Source: an uncultured SAR86 cluster bacterium (GTDB lineage Bacteria > Pseudomonadota > Gammaproteobacteria > Magnimaribacterales > TMED112). From it: DNA of 64,000 bases. The stretch spans positions 1-64,000 of the forward strand of contig CACEYZ010000003.1 in NCBI GenBank assembly GCA_902563885.1, written 5' to 3'. Of this stretch, positions 30,837-39,571 are shown one piece after another (position 1 is the first letter of the stretch; every line of letters begins with the position of its first letter). The notes under the pieces are model-generated. The model searched no databases. It worked only from the letters and a program-made list of their open reading frames with translations, and was not told the origin of the DNA. The position numbers and the translations under genes are program-made.

Positions 30837-33491
30837 ATGGATTTTCAACCGAACGTTATTCTAATAGATGGAACCTCATACATTTATCGAGCATTCCATG
30901 CGTTGCCACCTTTAACTACATCAACCGGGAAACCTACTGGAGCAACTAGAGGATTTGCAGCAATGTTGAATAAATTAATAAAAACGTATCCTGAAATACC
31001 AATGGTTATGGTCTTTGATGCAAAGGGAAAAAATTTTAGAAATGATTATTATGAAAAATATAAAGCAAATAGACCTCCAATGCCTAATGAGCTTAAACAT
31101 CAGATTGAGGATATAAAAAAATTATGTGGACTATTTAATTTTACAGTCCAGGAAGTTGAGGATGTTGAAGCAGATGATGTTATTGCTACTTTAGTTTCTA
31201 ATTTTTCTGAAGATAAAATTTTAATATCTTCACCAGACAAAGATTTAACTCAGCTAGTGAATAAAAATGTGATTCAACATAATTCGATGAGTGATATTTT
31301 CTTTGATGAAAATGGTGTTAAAGAGAAATTTGGAGTTTTCCCAAATAAAGTCGCTGAATTACTAGCTTTAGTAGGAGATAAATCAGATAACATTCCAGGA
31401 ATTACAAAAGTGGGAGAAAAAACTGCTGCTAAATGGCTTAATGAATATGGAAGTTTAGATGAAGTTATAAAAAATGCTGAAAATATCACGGGAAAAGTTG
31501 GTGAAAATCTTAGAGAGGAAAAAAATGTTTTACAGAGAAATTTCTTTTTGGTTAGCTTAAAAAATGATATTAATTTAGGGCTTCAAAAAAGTGACATCTC
31601 AACTCCAAAACCAAATAGTAATGGGCTACAAGAATTCTATAGGGGTTTAGAATTCAATACATTTATTGAACATGAGGATAATAAAAGTGCAGGTGTAGAG
31701 TATATGTCTGTAAATTCTCTTGAAGAGCTAAGGCAGCTTTCTTCTCAATTTCATAATTGCGACTACTTTAGCTTTGATACTGAAACAACATCATTAGATG
31801 TAAATATTGCTCAAATAGTTGGTTTTTCTTTTTGCTTTGAATCTGGAAAAGCCTTTTATGTGCCTTTAGAGCATAATGAGAGCACAGGTCTTTCAAAGGA
31901 TGCTGGAATAAATTGGCTTAAAGAAATTCTTCCTAAAAACTGTTCAAAGCTTATAGGGCAGAATTTAAAATATGACTTAGCAGTTCTTTCAAAGGAAGGA
32001 ATTTTTTTAGAGTCCTTTCTGGCTGATACAATGCTTATGTCATACGTATTAAACAGCACTGCATCAAGACATAATCTAGATGCACTATCTGAGTATTATC
32101 TTAATTTTAAAACTATTAAATATGAGGATGTAATAGGAAAAGGAGCAAAGAAATACAAATCATTTGCTGATGTGCCAATTAAAGAAGCAACAAATTATGC
32201 TGCTGAAGATGCCGATATAACTTTGAGGTTATATGAAAAGTTGTGTGATTTGCTTGATGAAGGAGCTCAAGATATTTTAAAAAATATGGAATACCCATTA
32301 TTAATTGTTTTAATGCAAATGGAGAAAGATGGAGCACGTATAGACACGGGACATCTAAAAAAATTATCAAATAATTTTGGTGATCAACTTATGAAATTAG
32401 CAAAAAAAATACATGATGCTTCCGGCTCCGTCTTTAATATTGATTCGCCAAAACAACTTAGCGAAGTACTTTTTAAAAAACTAAAAATTGAAACAAAAGG
32501 TCTTAAAAAAACTAGCACAGGATACTACTCAACATCAGAGAGTGTGTTACAAAAATTAGCCAACGAAAATCCTATTGTCAAAGATATTCTTAACTACAGG
32601 TCATTGGCAAAACTAAAAAGCACTTATACAGATAAACTGTCCGAAATTTGTGATGCTTCTTCCAGAGTTCACACGTCCTATCAGCAAGCTGTAACCTCAA
32701 CAGGAAGACTATCTTCTTCTGAACCTAATCTTCAAAACATACCTATTAGAACTTCAGAGGGAGTGACAATACGAGAAGCTTTTGTGGCTTCAGAGGGCAA
32801 AAAGATTCTAGCAATGGACTACTCACAAATCGAATTAAGACTTATGGCACATTATTCCAAAGATCAAATTATGCTAGATTCTTTTAAAAATAATGAGGAC
32901 ATTCATAAAAGAACAGCATCAGAAGTTTTCTCAGTTGAAATGGAACATGTAACAGACGAAATGAGGAGAAGGGCAAAGACCATTAACTTTGGTTTGCTTT
33001 ATGGAATGAGCGCTTTTGGTCTTTCAAATCAATTATCAGTATCTAGGGCTGAAGCTGAGGAGTTTCTTCTAAATTACTTCGCTAAATACTCGTCAATAAA
33101 GGTATTTATGAAAGATGTTGTTGAACAAGCAAAAAAAGATAAATACGTCTCTACTCTCTACGGCCGGAAAATTCATGTCCCTAATATTGAGTCACCAAAT
33201 TACATGCTAAGACAAGCTTCAGAAAGAGCAGCAGTTAATGGTCCTTTGCAAGGTAGTGCTGCTGATATTATTAAAAGAGCAATGATTAATATCTTTAAAG
33301 AATCTGGAAAGAATGAAAAGGATGTAAAAATGATACTGCAAGTTCACGATGAGTTAGTATTCGAAGTTCCAGAAGATTATGATGAAAAAAATATTTCTTA
33401 CTTAATTGACTTGATGGAAGAGAGTTCTTCAATTGATGTGCCACTAAAAGTCGAGTATGGCTTTGGCACAAATTGGCGAGAGGCTCATTAG
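30837..33491 (+). CDS. polA: DNA polymerase I
   Basis: PolA removes RNA primers and fills gaps. The 884-residue protein has an N-terminal 5' nuclease domain (LIDGTSYIYRAFHALPPL; ISSPDKDLTQLV; GDKSDNIPG), a 3'-5' exonuclease domain with intact FSFDTETTSLD (DxE), GQNLKYDLAVL and AAEDADITLRLYE, and the family A polymerase domain (GRLSSSEPNLQNIPIRT, AMDYSQIELRLMAHYS, RRRAKTINFGLLYGMS, LQVHDELVFE). A longer frame begins at 30804, but the ATG at 30837 (MDFQPNVILIDG) fits family N-termini. Its stop overlaps convergent engB by 4 bases. Confidence 0.97.
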   Translation: MDFQPNVILIDGTSYIYRAFHALPPLTTSTGKPTGATRGFAAMLNKLIKTYPEIPMVMVFDAKGKNFRNDYYEKYKANRPPMPNELKHQIEDIKKLCGLFNFTVQEVEDVEADDVIATLVSNFSEDKILISSPDKDLTQLVNKNVIQHNSMSDIFFDENGVKEKFGVFPNKVAELLALVGDKSDNIPGITKVGEKTAAKWLNEYGSLDEVIKNAENITGKVGENLREEKNVLQRNFFLVSLKNDINLGLQKSDISTPKPNSNGLQEFYRGLEFNTFIEHEDNKSAGVEYMSVNSLEELRQLSSQFHNCDYFSFDTETTSLDVNIAQIVGFSFCFESGKAFYVPLEHNESTGLSKDAGINWLKEILPKNCSKLIGQNLKYDLAVLSKEGIFLESFLADTMLMSYVLNSTASRHNLDALSEYYLNFKTIKYEDVIGKGAKKYKSFADVPIKEATNYAAEDADITLRLYEKLCDLLDEGAQDILKNMEYPLLIVLMQMEKDGARIDTGHLKKLSNNFGDQLMKLAKKIHDASGSVFNIDSPKQLSEVLFKKLKIETKGLKKTSTGYYSTSESVLQKLANENPIVKDILNYRSLAKLKSTYTDKLSEICDASSRVHTSYQQAVTSTGRLSSSEPNLQNIPIRTSEGVTIREAFVASEGKKILAMDYSQIELRLMAHYSKDQIMLDSFKNNEDIHKRTASEVFSVEMEHVTDEMRRRAKTINFGLLYGMSAFGLSNQLSVSRAEAEEFLLNYFAKYSSIKVFMKDVVEQAKKDKYVSTLYGRKIHVPNIESPNYMLRQASERAAVNGPLQGSAADIIKRAMINIFKESGKNEKDVKMILQVHDELVFEVPEDYDEKNISYLIDLMEESSSIDVPLKVEYGFGTNWREAH

Positions 33492-34072
33492 ATTAGCTTA
33501 TCGATTTTTTTTGCTAGGGTCGTTACCAATCCAATGTCTTTGTTACTTAAAAGATAAAAGCTCTGAAAACTTTCTTCAAAGCTTTTTGAAACTTCGATTA
33601 TCTGCTCATTTTTAAGCTTATCTATTTTTGTAAGCACGATATGAAATGGCAAATTGAGTTTGTTGAGATACTCAATCATTTGTATATCAGTTTCTTTTAT
33701 TTTCTTTGATTTATAGAATGAATTTGAGTCAATAAATAGAAAAGCATATTTTAAATTTTCTCTTTCTTCAAAATATCTCGGTAATTCCTTCTGCCATGAC
33801 TTGATTTGAGATTTTGAAATATTTGCAAAACCGTATCCAGGAAAATCAACAATAAAATTTTTATCTTTTTTAAAATAATTAAATAACTTTGTTTTCCCTG
33901 GCTTCTTACTGGTATAAGAGAGCTTTTTATTATTTGCCAATAAATTAATAGCTGAGGATTTGCCTGAGTTAGATGCCCCTACAAATGCAATTTCCTGACA
34001 ATTGAGACTTGGTATTTGCTCAAAAAGTTCATAACTGGCAAAAAATTCTAAATTTATAGTATGACGGTCCAT
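33488..34072 (-). CDS. engB: Ribosome biogenesis GTPase EngB (YihA/YsxC)
   Basis: EngB is a small essential GTPase acting in 50S subunit assembly. The 194-residue protein shows the full G-motif set: G1 GASNSGKSSAINLL (around residue 31), G3 VDFPGYGFA, G4 LTKIDKL, and the conserved T in YTSKKPGKT. The polA-engB-cytochrome/dsbA neighbourhood is known from pseudomonads and relatives. It is divergent from dsbA; the 34-base gap contains a TATAAT-like hexamer facing dsbA. Confidence 0.96.
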   Translation of the reverse strand: MDRHTINLEFFASYELFEQIPSLNCQEIAFVGASNSGKSSAINLLANNKKLSYTSKKPGKTKLFNYFKKDKNFIVDFPGYGFANISKSQIKSWQKELPRYFEERENLKYAFLFIDSNSFYKSKKIKETDIQMIEYLNKLNLPFHIVLTKIDKLKNEQIIEVSKSFEESFQSFYLLSNKDIGLVTTLAKKIDKLI

Positions 34073-34106
34073 ATTTCGAAAAAACTTGTTATATAATCAT
34101 TTTCGC

Positions 34107-34682
34107 ATGTTTAGATTGTTTTCAATAATTCTATTTGCCTTTCCACTATTGGCTCAACCAAAGCTAAATGTCGACTATATTGAAATACCCGAAGGATTGG
34201 TCAAAGAAAAGGGTGTAACTGAAATTTTTTGGTACGGTTGCCCAGCTTGTTTAGAGTATGAAAATACCCTTAAAAAGATCAAAGAAATAGATCCAACTAT
34301 TGAAGTAAATAAAATTCCTCAATTTAGACTTCCAGCAGCGAAAACCTATTACACCATTGAGTCGTTAAATCTTGGCGATGAAGTTCACGATAAAGTATTT
34401 AAAGACTGGCAGCTAAAAAGAAAACCACTTGGTAGTGACAAAGATGTCGAAAATTTCGCGAAAAGACATAATCTTGATGTTGAAAATTTTATGAGAGTGT
34501 ACAACTCTTTTAGCATCAATATAAAAGCTAAAAATGCCATAGCCGTTCCAAGAAAACTAATTGAAAATGGAATAGATTTCAAAGGCACACCAACTGTTGT
34601 AGTTAATGGTAAATATATTGTGACAAGACAAAGAAACGTGAGTAAAGAGATAGAGAATATAATTTTTCTTTTGAATAAATAA
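34107..34682 (+). CDS. dsbA: Thiol:disulfide interchange protein DsbA
   Basis: DsbA introduces disulfides into periplasmic proteins. From the ATG at 34107 the product is 191 residues with a signal peptide (about 1-16, ending LLA-QP), the active site C45-P-A-C48 in FWYGCPACLEYE, a helical insertion domain, and the cis-Pro loop GIDFKGTPTVVVNG. An upstream ATG at 34086 would add seven residues (MLYNHFR) before the signal peptide and overlaps the likely promoter, so I did not use it. CPAC instead of CPHC suggests a somewhat different redox potential. Confidence 0.93.
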   Translation: MFRLFSIILFAFPLLAQPKLNVDYIEIPEGLVKEKGVTEIFWYGCPACLEYENTLKKIKEIDPTIEVNKIPQFRLPAAKTYYTIESLNLGDEVHDKVFKDWQLKRKPLGSDKDVENFAKRHNLDVENFMRVYNSFSINIKAKNAIAVPRKLIENGIDFKGTPTVVVNGKYIVTRQRNVSKEIENIIFLLNK

Positions 34683-34717
34683 CTTGAAATAAAAAAATTT
34701 AAATAAATAAAGTAAAT

Positions 34718-35113
34718 ATGAAAAATTTGATTTACCTTTCACTGTTAATATCAGGTCTTCTTTTTGCAGATGACTATGAAGATGAAGTAAGAGACAGACT
34801 CAATAAATATTCAGGAAGCACTATTGCTGTGGATAATGGCTCGCAAGAGGGTGAAGAAGTTATTTCAAGGAGTGGTAAGGAAGTTTATGATATTGGCTGT
34901 GCTGCATGCCATACTGCTGGCCTAGCTGGCTCTCCATTATTGGGTGATCAATCTCAATGGGAAGCTAGACTTGTAAAAGGTGTTGAGACATTAACAAATA
35001 ATGCCTACAACGGCTACAATGCAATGCCTGCAAAAGGTCTTTGTATGGATTGCTCAAAGGAAGAAATTAGAGCTTCAGTAGATTACATGCTTGAGGCTTT
35101 AACAGTCGACTAG
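34718..35113 (+). CDS. Periplasmic cytochrome c5-like protein
   Basis: The 131-residue protein has a short signal peptide (about 1-17, ending LLFA-DD) and one c-type heme site CAACH at about residues 68-72. A Met in NAMPAKG is the probable sixth ligand, and two more Cys (LCMDCS) follow it. The CxxC pair after the Met ligand is a feature of cytochrome c5-type proteins. It could pass electrons to the caa3 oxidase encoded at 17-20 kb. It is convergent with a short ORF that overlaps its stop by 4 bases. Confidence 0.9.
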   Translation: MKNLIYLSLLISGLLFADDYEDEVRDRLNKYSGSTIAVDNGSQEGEEVISRSGKEVYDIGCAACHTAGLAGSPLLGDQSQWEARLVKGVETLTNNAYNGYNAMPAKGLCMDCSKEEIRASVDYMLEALTVD

Positions 35114-35286
35114 ATTTTCTGTTCTAATTCTTCAATTCTTTTTTCTAATTGATCAACTTTAGCAATTAGTTGTTCTAGCTCATCTTTTTTAACAAAACCA
35201 GAATCTTTCATAAATTTCTCAAGGGCAGGTTTTACCATTTTTTCCATGCCTTTTAAATCTTTGCCCATTCCAAACGGATTAAACAT
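35110..35286 (-). CDS. Small coiled-coil protein, possibly UbiK/BMFP-like
   Basis: A 58-residue ORF on the minus strand, with a glycine-containing N-terminus (MFNPFGMGKDL) and a C-terminal coiled coil (DELEQLIAKVDQLEKRIEEL). The C-terminal part resembles the trimeric coiled coil of UbiK/YqiC, an accessory factor in ubiquinone synthesis, but the protein is shorter than E. coli UbiK (96) and the N-terminal half does not clearly match. It overlaps the stop of yigB by 8 bases and would be the last gene of dapF-xerC-yigB. Coding is likely; the family is tentative. Confidence 0.6.
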   Translation of the reverse strand: MFNPFGMGKDLKGMEKMVKPALEKFMKDSGFVKKDELEQLIAKVDQLEKRIEELEQKI

Positions 35287-36007
35287 TTTCTCTCTCCAAA
35301 ATAAAATTTTTATTAATTAAATTGTAGACCTCTTTCCAGTTTTTAGCTTGTAATTCACACGGAAAAATCTCAGTCCACTTTTTCCCCTCAGAATTAAACC
35401 ATATGGTATTAAAGTTACAATTTCTAGCACCTCCTACATCATTTATTGGACAATCTCCAATATGAATGACTTCATCAGCTTCGCATTTTGTTAATTCTAA
35501 TGCTTTCAAAAAATGATCTGGTGATGGTTTGTTGCTTTGAACATCTTTCGAATTAATTGAGAAATCAAATATATGGTCTATACCAATAAGCTTAAGGTCT
35601 GCGTTTCCATTTGAAAGAGAAGCAACCTTAGTTTTTCTAAAGAGTCTTTCAATAATAATTTTTGCATCTTTGTACAATTGAACTTTATTCCTAGATTTAA
35701 AAAATTCATTAAAAGCTTCATTACTATAGTAAGTAGCCTCACTTTCATCTGCGCCAACTTCTTGAAGAATATGCTTTATGATCTCTTTACGAAAAGTAGT
35801 TAAATCAAATTTTAAATTTGGATTTTTTTCTACTAAAGTTACTCTAATTTCACTTATGCGCTTATCGTCATAGTCATTATATATTTCTGGATATTTTGTA
35901 AATACAAAATCCCACATTGCTTTTTCTGCCTCAACAATAACCTTATTGTTGGGCCACACAGTATTATCTAAGTCTAATGTAATAAGTTTAATTTTCTTTT
36001 TTAGCAT
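35279..36007 (-). CDS. HAD-superfamily hydrolase (YigB-like)
   Basis: The protein of 242 residues has the HAD motifs: I, ITLDLDNTVWP (nucleophile Asp and general acid Asp); II, SLSNGNAD; III, KPSPDHFL; and IV, VIHIGDCPINDVGGA. The position after dapF and xerC matches E. coli yigB, which has been described as an FMN phosphatase; that activity here is only inferred from position. A longer frame opens at 36022, but the ATG at 36007 (MLKKKIKLITLDLD) sits closer to motif I. Its start overlaps the end of xerC by 20 bases. Confidence 0.9.
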   Translation of the reverse strand: MLKKKIKLITLDLDNTVWPNNKVIVEAEKAMWDFVFTKYPEIYNDYDDKRISEIRVTLVEKNPNLKFDLTTFRKEIIKHILQEVGADESEATYYSNEAFNEFFKSRNKVQLYKDAKIIIERLFRKTKVASLSNGNADLKLIGIDHIFDFSINSKDVQSNKPSPDHFLKALELTKCEADEVIHIGDCPINDVGGARNCNFNTIWFNSEGKKWTEIFPCELQAKNWKEVYNLINKNFILERENV

Positions 36008-36872
36008 GAGGGTGTGAAGCATCGTAAATTTTTGCCAGTTGTTGGAAATTAAGTTTTGTATAAATTTGTGTAGTTGTGAGACTGCTATGTCCTAACATTT
36101 CCTGAATCGATCTTAAATCTCCGCTTGATTCAAGAAGATGTGAGGCAAAACTATGTCTCAGCATATGTGGATGTACAGGTTGCATGCCTTGCGAAACTGA
36201 GATTTTATATAATCTTTGCTGGAAAGCTCTCACAGAAATTCTCTTACCATACTTATTAGTAAAAAAAGCGTCAGTTTTGATTCCTTTGGTCTCTCTAAAA
36301 TTAATCCAATCTTGAATTGCTATTTGCGCAAATTTGCCAACAGGTATAAGCCTCTCTTTTTTTCCTTTTCCAAAAACTTTTACAAAGGAATAATTTGACT
36401 CAAAAGAAGATAAATTCAATCCAACTGCTTCTGAAACCCTTAGTCCTGATGAGTAGAGCAGTTCTAAAAAAGCTTTATCCCGAAAGTCTGACATTGTTTT
36501 TGGTTCAAATGATAAAAGTTTTACAACATCTTCGGGGGGTAAAGCCTTAGGCAAGGTTTCATTAAGTTTCGGACTTTGAATATTCTCAAAAACGTTCTCA
36601 TCTACTCCTTCGATCTTTTTTAAATATCTAAAAAAATTTCTTAAAGAAGAAAGATTTCTGAGGATAGAGCGATTACCAAGTCCTTTTTTTCTCAAATCAA
36701 AAATCCAGGAAGTTACATCTTGCTGCTCTAATGACTCAATACTTATTTTTGTTTTAGATGCAAAGGCTAGAAACCTCTTAACATCTCTCTCATAGTTTGA
36801 GATTGTATGATTGGAGTAATTTTTAACTCTCAAAAAAGTTTTTAAATTTTCAAAAATATTCTCTTTCATCAA
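35988..36872 (-). CDS. xerC: Tyrosine recombinase XerC
   Basis: XerC, with XerD, resolves chromosome dimers at dif. The 294-residue protein has the N-terminal SAM-like core-binding domain and a catalytic domain with Arg in SSGLRVSEAVGL, the HxxR motif in HPHMLRHSFASHLL, and the nucleophile region LGHSSLTTTQIYTKL (His and Tyr). The linkage to dapF upstream and the HAD gene downstream is conserved in gammaproteobacteria, which favours XerC over XerD. Two adjacent ATGs at the start make a one-residue ambiguity. It overlaps the dapF end by 23 bases. Confidence 0.93.
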   Translation of the reverse strand: MMKENIFENLKTFLRVKNYSNHTISNYERDVKRFLAFASKTKISIESLEQQDVTSWIFDLRKKGLGNRSILRNLSSLRNFFRYLKKIEGVDENVFENIQSPKLNETLPKALPPEDVVKLLSFEPKTMSDFRDKAFLELLYSSGLRVSEAVGLNLSSFESNYSFVKVFGKGKKERLIPVGKFAQIAIQDWINFRETKGIKTDAFFTNKYGKRISVRAFQQRLYKISVSQGMQPVHPHMLRHSFASHLLESSGDLRSIQEMLGHSSLTTTQIYTKLNFQQLAKIYDASHPHAKKEN

Positions 36873-37542
36873 ATTTACTTTTATTTATTATTTCAGTATT
36901 TGCTTCTGAACATATTTTATTATCATCTTTTTTATAACAGATCATTTGACCGCCGCTAGAATTTAAAAAAATTTTGTCTAACGAAGGATTCTTTTTAAAG
37001 ATTACAAAAGCTGTTGCAGAACTTCCACTTCCACATGAAAGCGTTTCACCTACCCCTGCTTCAAAAGTCCTTATTAGAAACTTATCATCTGAATCATGCT
37101 TATAAATGCTTAAGTTAAAATTATCTGAATTAAAGAATTCCCCTGTTTTTTGATGTTCATTTTCTAAATCATCATCGATTAAATTATCAGACTCCCAAAC
37201 AATGTGATAATTTGTTGTGTCGACGTAAGTGAATCCATCTAAAAGTTCTTTGTAATCATTAATTTTCACAGTGGCCTTAATATTTTTAGCTATTGGTTTA
37301 TCTTCATTCAATAAGGCCTTTATACATCTTTTTCCATTAATGCAGTTTAGGGCAGGTGTTCCATCTCGATTGAAAATTTTCAAATCCTTGAAAGAGGCGT
37401 CATCTTCTCTATGTATAAGTAACTGGTCAAATTTAAGGTCTTTATTTTGATTGAGTTTTTCGAAAGAGCATTTTGTGATTTTTTCATCGTTAGTAATGAT
37501 AAAGGAGTTGCCATTACAGTGCATTTTTACAAATTCAATCAT
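36850..37542 (-). CDS. dapF: Diaminopimelate epimerase, divergent and short
   Basis: DapF converts LL- to meso-diaminopimelate for lysine and peptidoglycan. The 230-residue protein keeps both catalytic Cys regions (NCINGKRCI and GETLSCGSGSS) and the FDQLL and substrate-Asn motifs (FNRDG, TNYH). It departs from the family at normally fixed places: GNDF is GNSF, CGNG is CING, GNPH is TNYH, and the ERG before GET is EAG. It is also about 45 residues shorter than E. coli DapF. Position before xerC supports orthology. It may be a relaxed or altered enzyme. Confidence 0.8.
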   Translation of the reverse strand: MIEFVKMHCNGNSFIITNDEKITKCSFEKLNQNKDLKFDQLLIHREDDASFKDLKIFNRDGTPALNCINGKRCIKALLNEDKPIAKNIKATVKINDYKELLDGFTYVDTTNYHIVWESDNLIDDDLENEHQKTGEFFNSDNFNLSIYKHDSDDKFLIRTFEAGVGETLSCGSGSSATAFVIFKKNPSLDKIFLNSSGGQMICYKKDDNKICSEANTEIINKSKFDEREYF

Positions 37543-37609
37543 TTAATTTTTTAATACCCGTTTATTTTTAAATTTCAATTATATAATTGACCTGAGGTTT
37601 TTTCTTAAT

Positions 37610-39571
37610 TTGATCAAAAACAGAACTGTAAATGCATTAAGATTTCTGTCTGTAGACAGTGTGGAGAAGGCTGCTTCAGGACATCCAGGAATGCCACTTG
37701 GCATGGCAGATATAGCAGAGGTTTTATGGCGGAAACATCTTAGGCATTCCCCAAAGAATCCAAAATGGTTTGATAGAGATAGATTTGTTTTATCAAATGG
37801 ACACGGCTCTATGCTCTTATATAGTCTTTTGCATCTTACTGGCTATGACTTAACTATCAAAGATCTCAAAGATTTTAGGCAATTAAAATCTAAAACTCCT
37901 GGTCACCCAGAATATGGAATCACTCCAGGTGTTGAAACTACAACAGGACCTCTTGGACAAGGAATTGCTAATGCTGTTGGAATGGCCTTAGCCGAAAAAA
38001 TCCTGGCTAATCTCCTAAATAACAAAAAAACAAATGTGATTGATCATTTTACTTACTGCTTTTTAGGTGATGGATGTCTTATGGAAGGGATTTCACATGA
38101 AGCTATGTCTTTTGCTGGCGTTCATAAGCTTAATAAATTAATTTGCTTTTATGATTCAAATGGGATTTCTATAGATGGTGAAATAAGTGATTGGTACAAA
38201 GATGACATTTCATTAAGGTGTAAGGCATATGGATGGAATGTTATTGATAATATAGATGGACATAATAGAGAAGAAATTGATGAAGCAATTTCTGTTGCAA
38301 AGAAGTCAAAAAAACCAACTATGATTGTATGTAAAACACATATTGGTTATGGTGCAGGCATCAAACAAGATTCTGAATCGTCTCACGGAGCTGCACTTGG
38401 ATCTGAGATCGTAAAAGAGTTAAGAGAAAATCTTGATTGGCCATATTCTGAATTTGAAATTCCTCATGAAATTTATGCAGACTGGGATGCCTCGGACATG
38501 GGTCAAAAATATGAAGACGATTGGAATGAAAAAGTACAAACCCTCAAATCAGAAAATCCTAAGAAAGGAGAGCTTCTAGAAAGGTTGTTAAACGAAGAGC
38601 TGCCTGAGAAATTTGACTCTAATTTTAGTGTTTTTTTAGAGGAAATTTTAAAGCACAATGAACCAATAGCAACTAGAAAAGCTTCTCAGAAAGTTCTTGA
38701 ATTCTTGAAAAAAAACCTGCCAGAATTGATAGGCGGCTCAGCTGATTTAAGTGGGTCAAATAATACCAATACAACTATTTCAAACCCAATTACTAGCTCC
38801 CAAAATGGAAACTATATTTATTACGGCGTCAGAGAATTTGGTATGAATGCAATTATGAATGGCATTTCTCTTCATGGAGGTCTTATTCCTTATGCAGGTA
38901 CATTTTTAGTATTCATGGATTACGGAAGAAATGCAGTAAGAATGGCTGCATTGATGGGGATAAAAGTAATTTTTGTTTATTCTCACGACAGTGTTGCTCT
39001 TGGAGAAGATGGGCCCACTCATCAACCAATTGAGCATCTTACAACTTTAAGATCTACACCAAATATGCATACCTGGAGATCAGCTTCATTATTAGAGACA
39101 GCAGTTGCCTGGAAATCAGCTATTCAAAGAAATGATGGACCGTCTTCCCTAATACTTACAAGGCAGAATATAGATAACATTGAGAATAAAAGTTTTGACG
39201 AAGTATCAAAGGGAGGATACTTTTTAAGAAAATTTGATGATTCAAACATTCAACTTATAGCTACTGGATCAGAGGTTTCTTTAGCACTTGAAGCTGCTGA
39301 AATTCTTGAGCAAGAAGGAGTCAAATGTAATGTAGTAAGCGTCCCTTGTATTGAGGTTTTAGAAACCAACAAACAAATTTATAAAGAAATTTTTACCGAA
39401 AGCAAAATTAATATTGCTATTGAGTGTAGTCATCCAAATTCTTGGTGTGCTCACACAAAGAATGTAATTGGAATTGAAGAATTTGGAGAATCAGGTAAAG
39501 GTCAGATATTAATGGAGCATTTTGGTTTCACCCCAAAAAAAATAGTAGAAAAAATTAAAAGTTTTTTATGA
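37610..39571 (+). CDS. tkt: Transketolase
   Basis: Transketolase moves two-carbon units in the pentose phosphate pathway using thiamine diphosphate. The 653-residue protein has SGHPGMPLGMADIAEVLW, GPLGQGIANAVGMA, the ThDP motif GDGCLMEGISHEA, SHDSVALGEDGPTHQP and a C-terminal domain with AIECSHPNSW. The start appears to be TTG at 37610 (MIKNRTVNALRF), with GAGG upstream; no ATG exists in frame before the conserved region. It is divergent from dapF across a 67-base AT-rich gap, and overlaps pgk by 4 bases. Confidence 0.95.
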   Translation: MIKNRTVNALRFLSVDSVEKAASGHPGMPLGMADIAEVLWRKHLRHSPKNPKWFDRDRFVLSNGHGSMLLYSLLHLTGYDLTIKDLKDFRQLKSKTPGHPEYGITPGVETTTGPLGQGIANAVGMALAEKILANLLNNKKTNVIDHFTYCFLGDGCLMEGISHEAMSFAGVHKLNKLICFYDSNGISIDGEISDWYKDDISLRCKAYGWNVIDNIDGHNREEIDEAISVAKKSKKPTMIVCKTHIGYGAGIKQDSESSHGAALGSEIVKELRENLDWPYSEFEIPHEIYADWDASDMGQKYEDDWNEKVQTLKSENPKKGELLERLLNEELPEKFDSNFSVFLEEILKHNEPIATRKASQKVLEFLKKNLPELIGGSADLSGSNNTNTTISNPITSSQNGNYIYYGVREFGMNAIMNGISLHGGLIPYAGTFLVFMDYGRNAVRMAALMGIKVIFVYSHDSVALGEDGPTHQPIEHLTTLRSTPNMHTWRSASLLETAVAWKSAIQRNDGPSSLILTRQNIDNIENKSFDEVSKGGYFLRKFDDSNIQLIATGSEVSLALEAAEILEQEGVKCNVVSVPCIEVLETNKQIYKEIFTESKINIAIECSHPNSWCAHTKNVIGIEEFGESGKGQILMEHFGFTPKKIVEKIKSFL

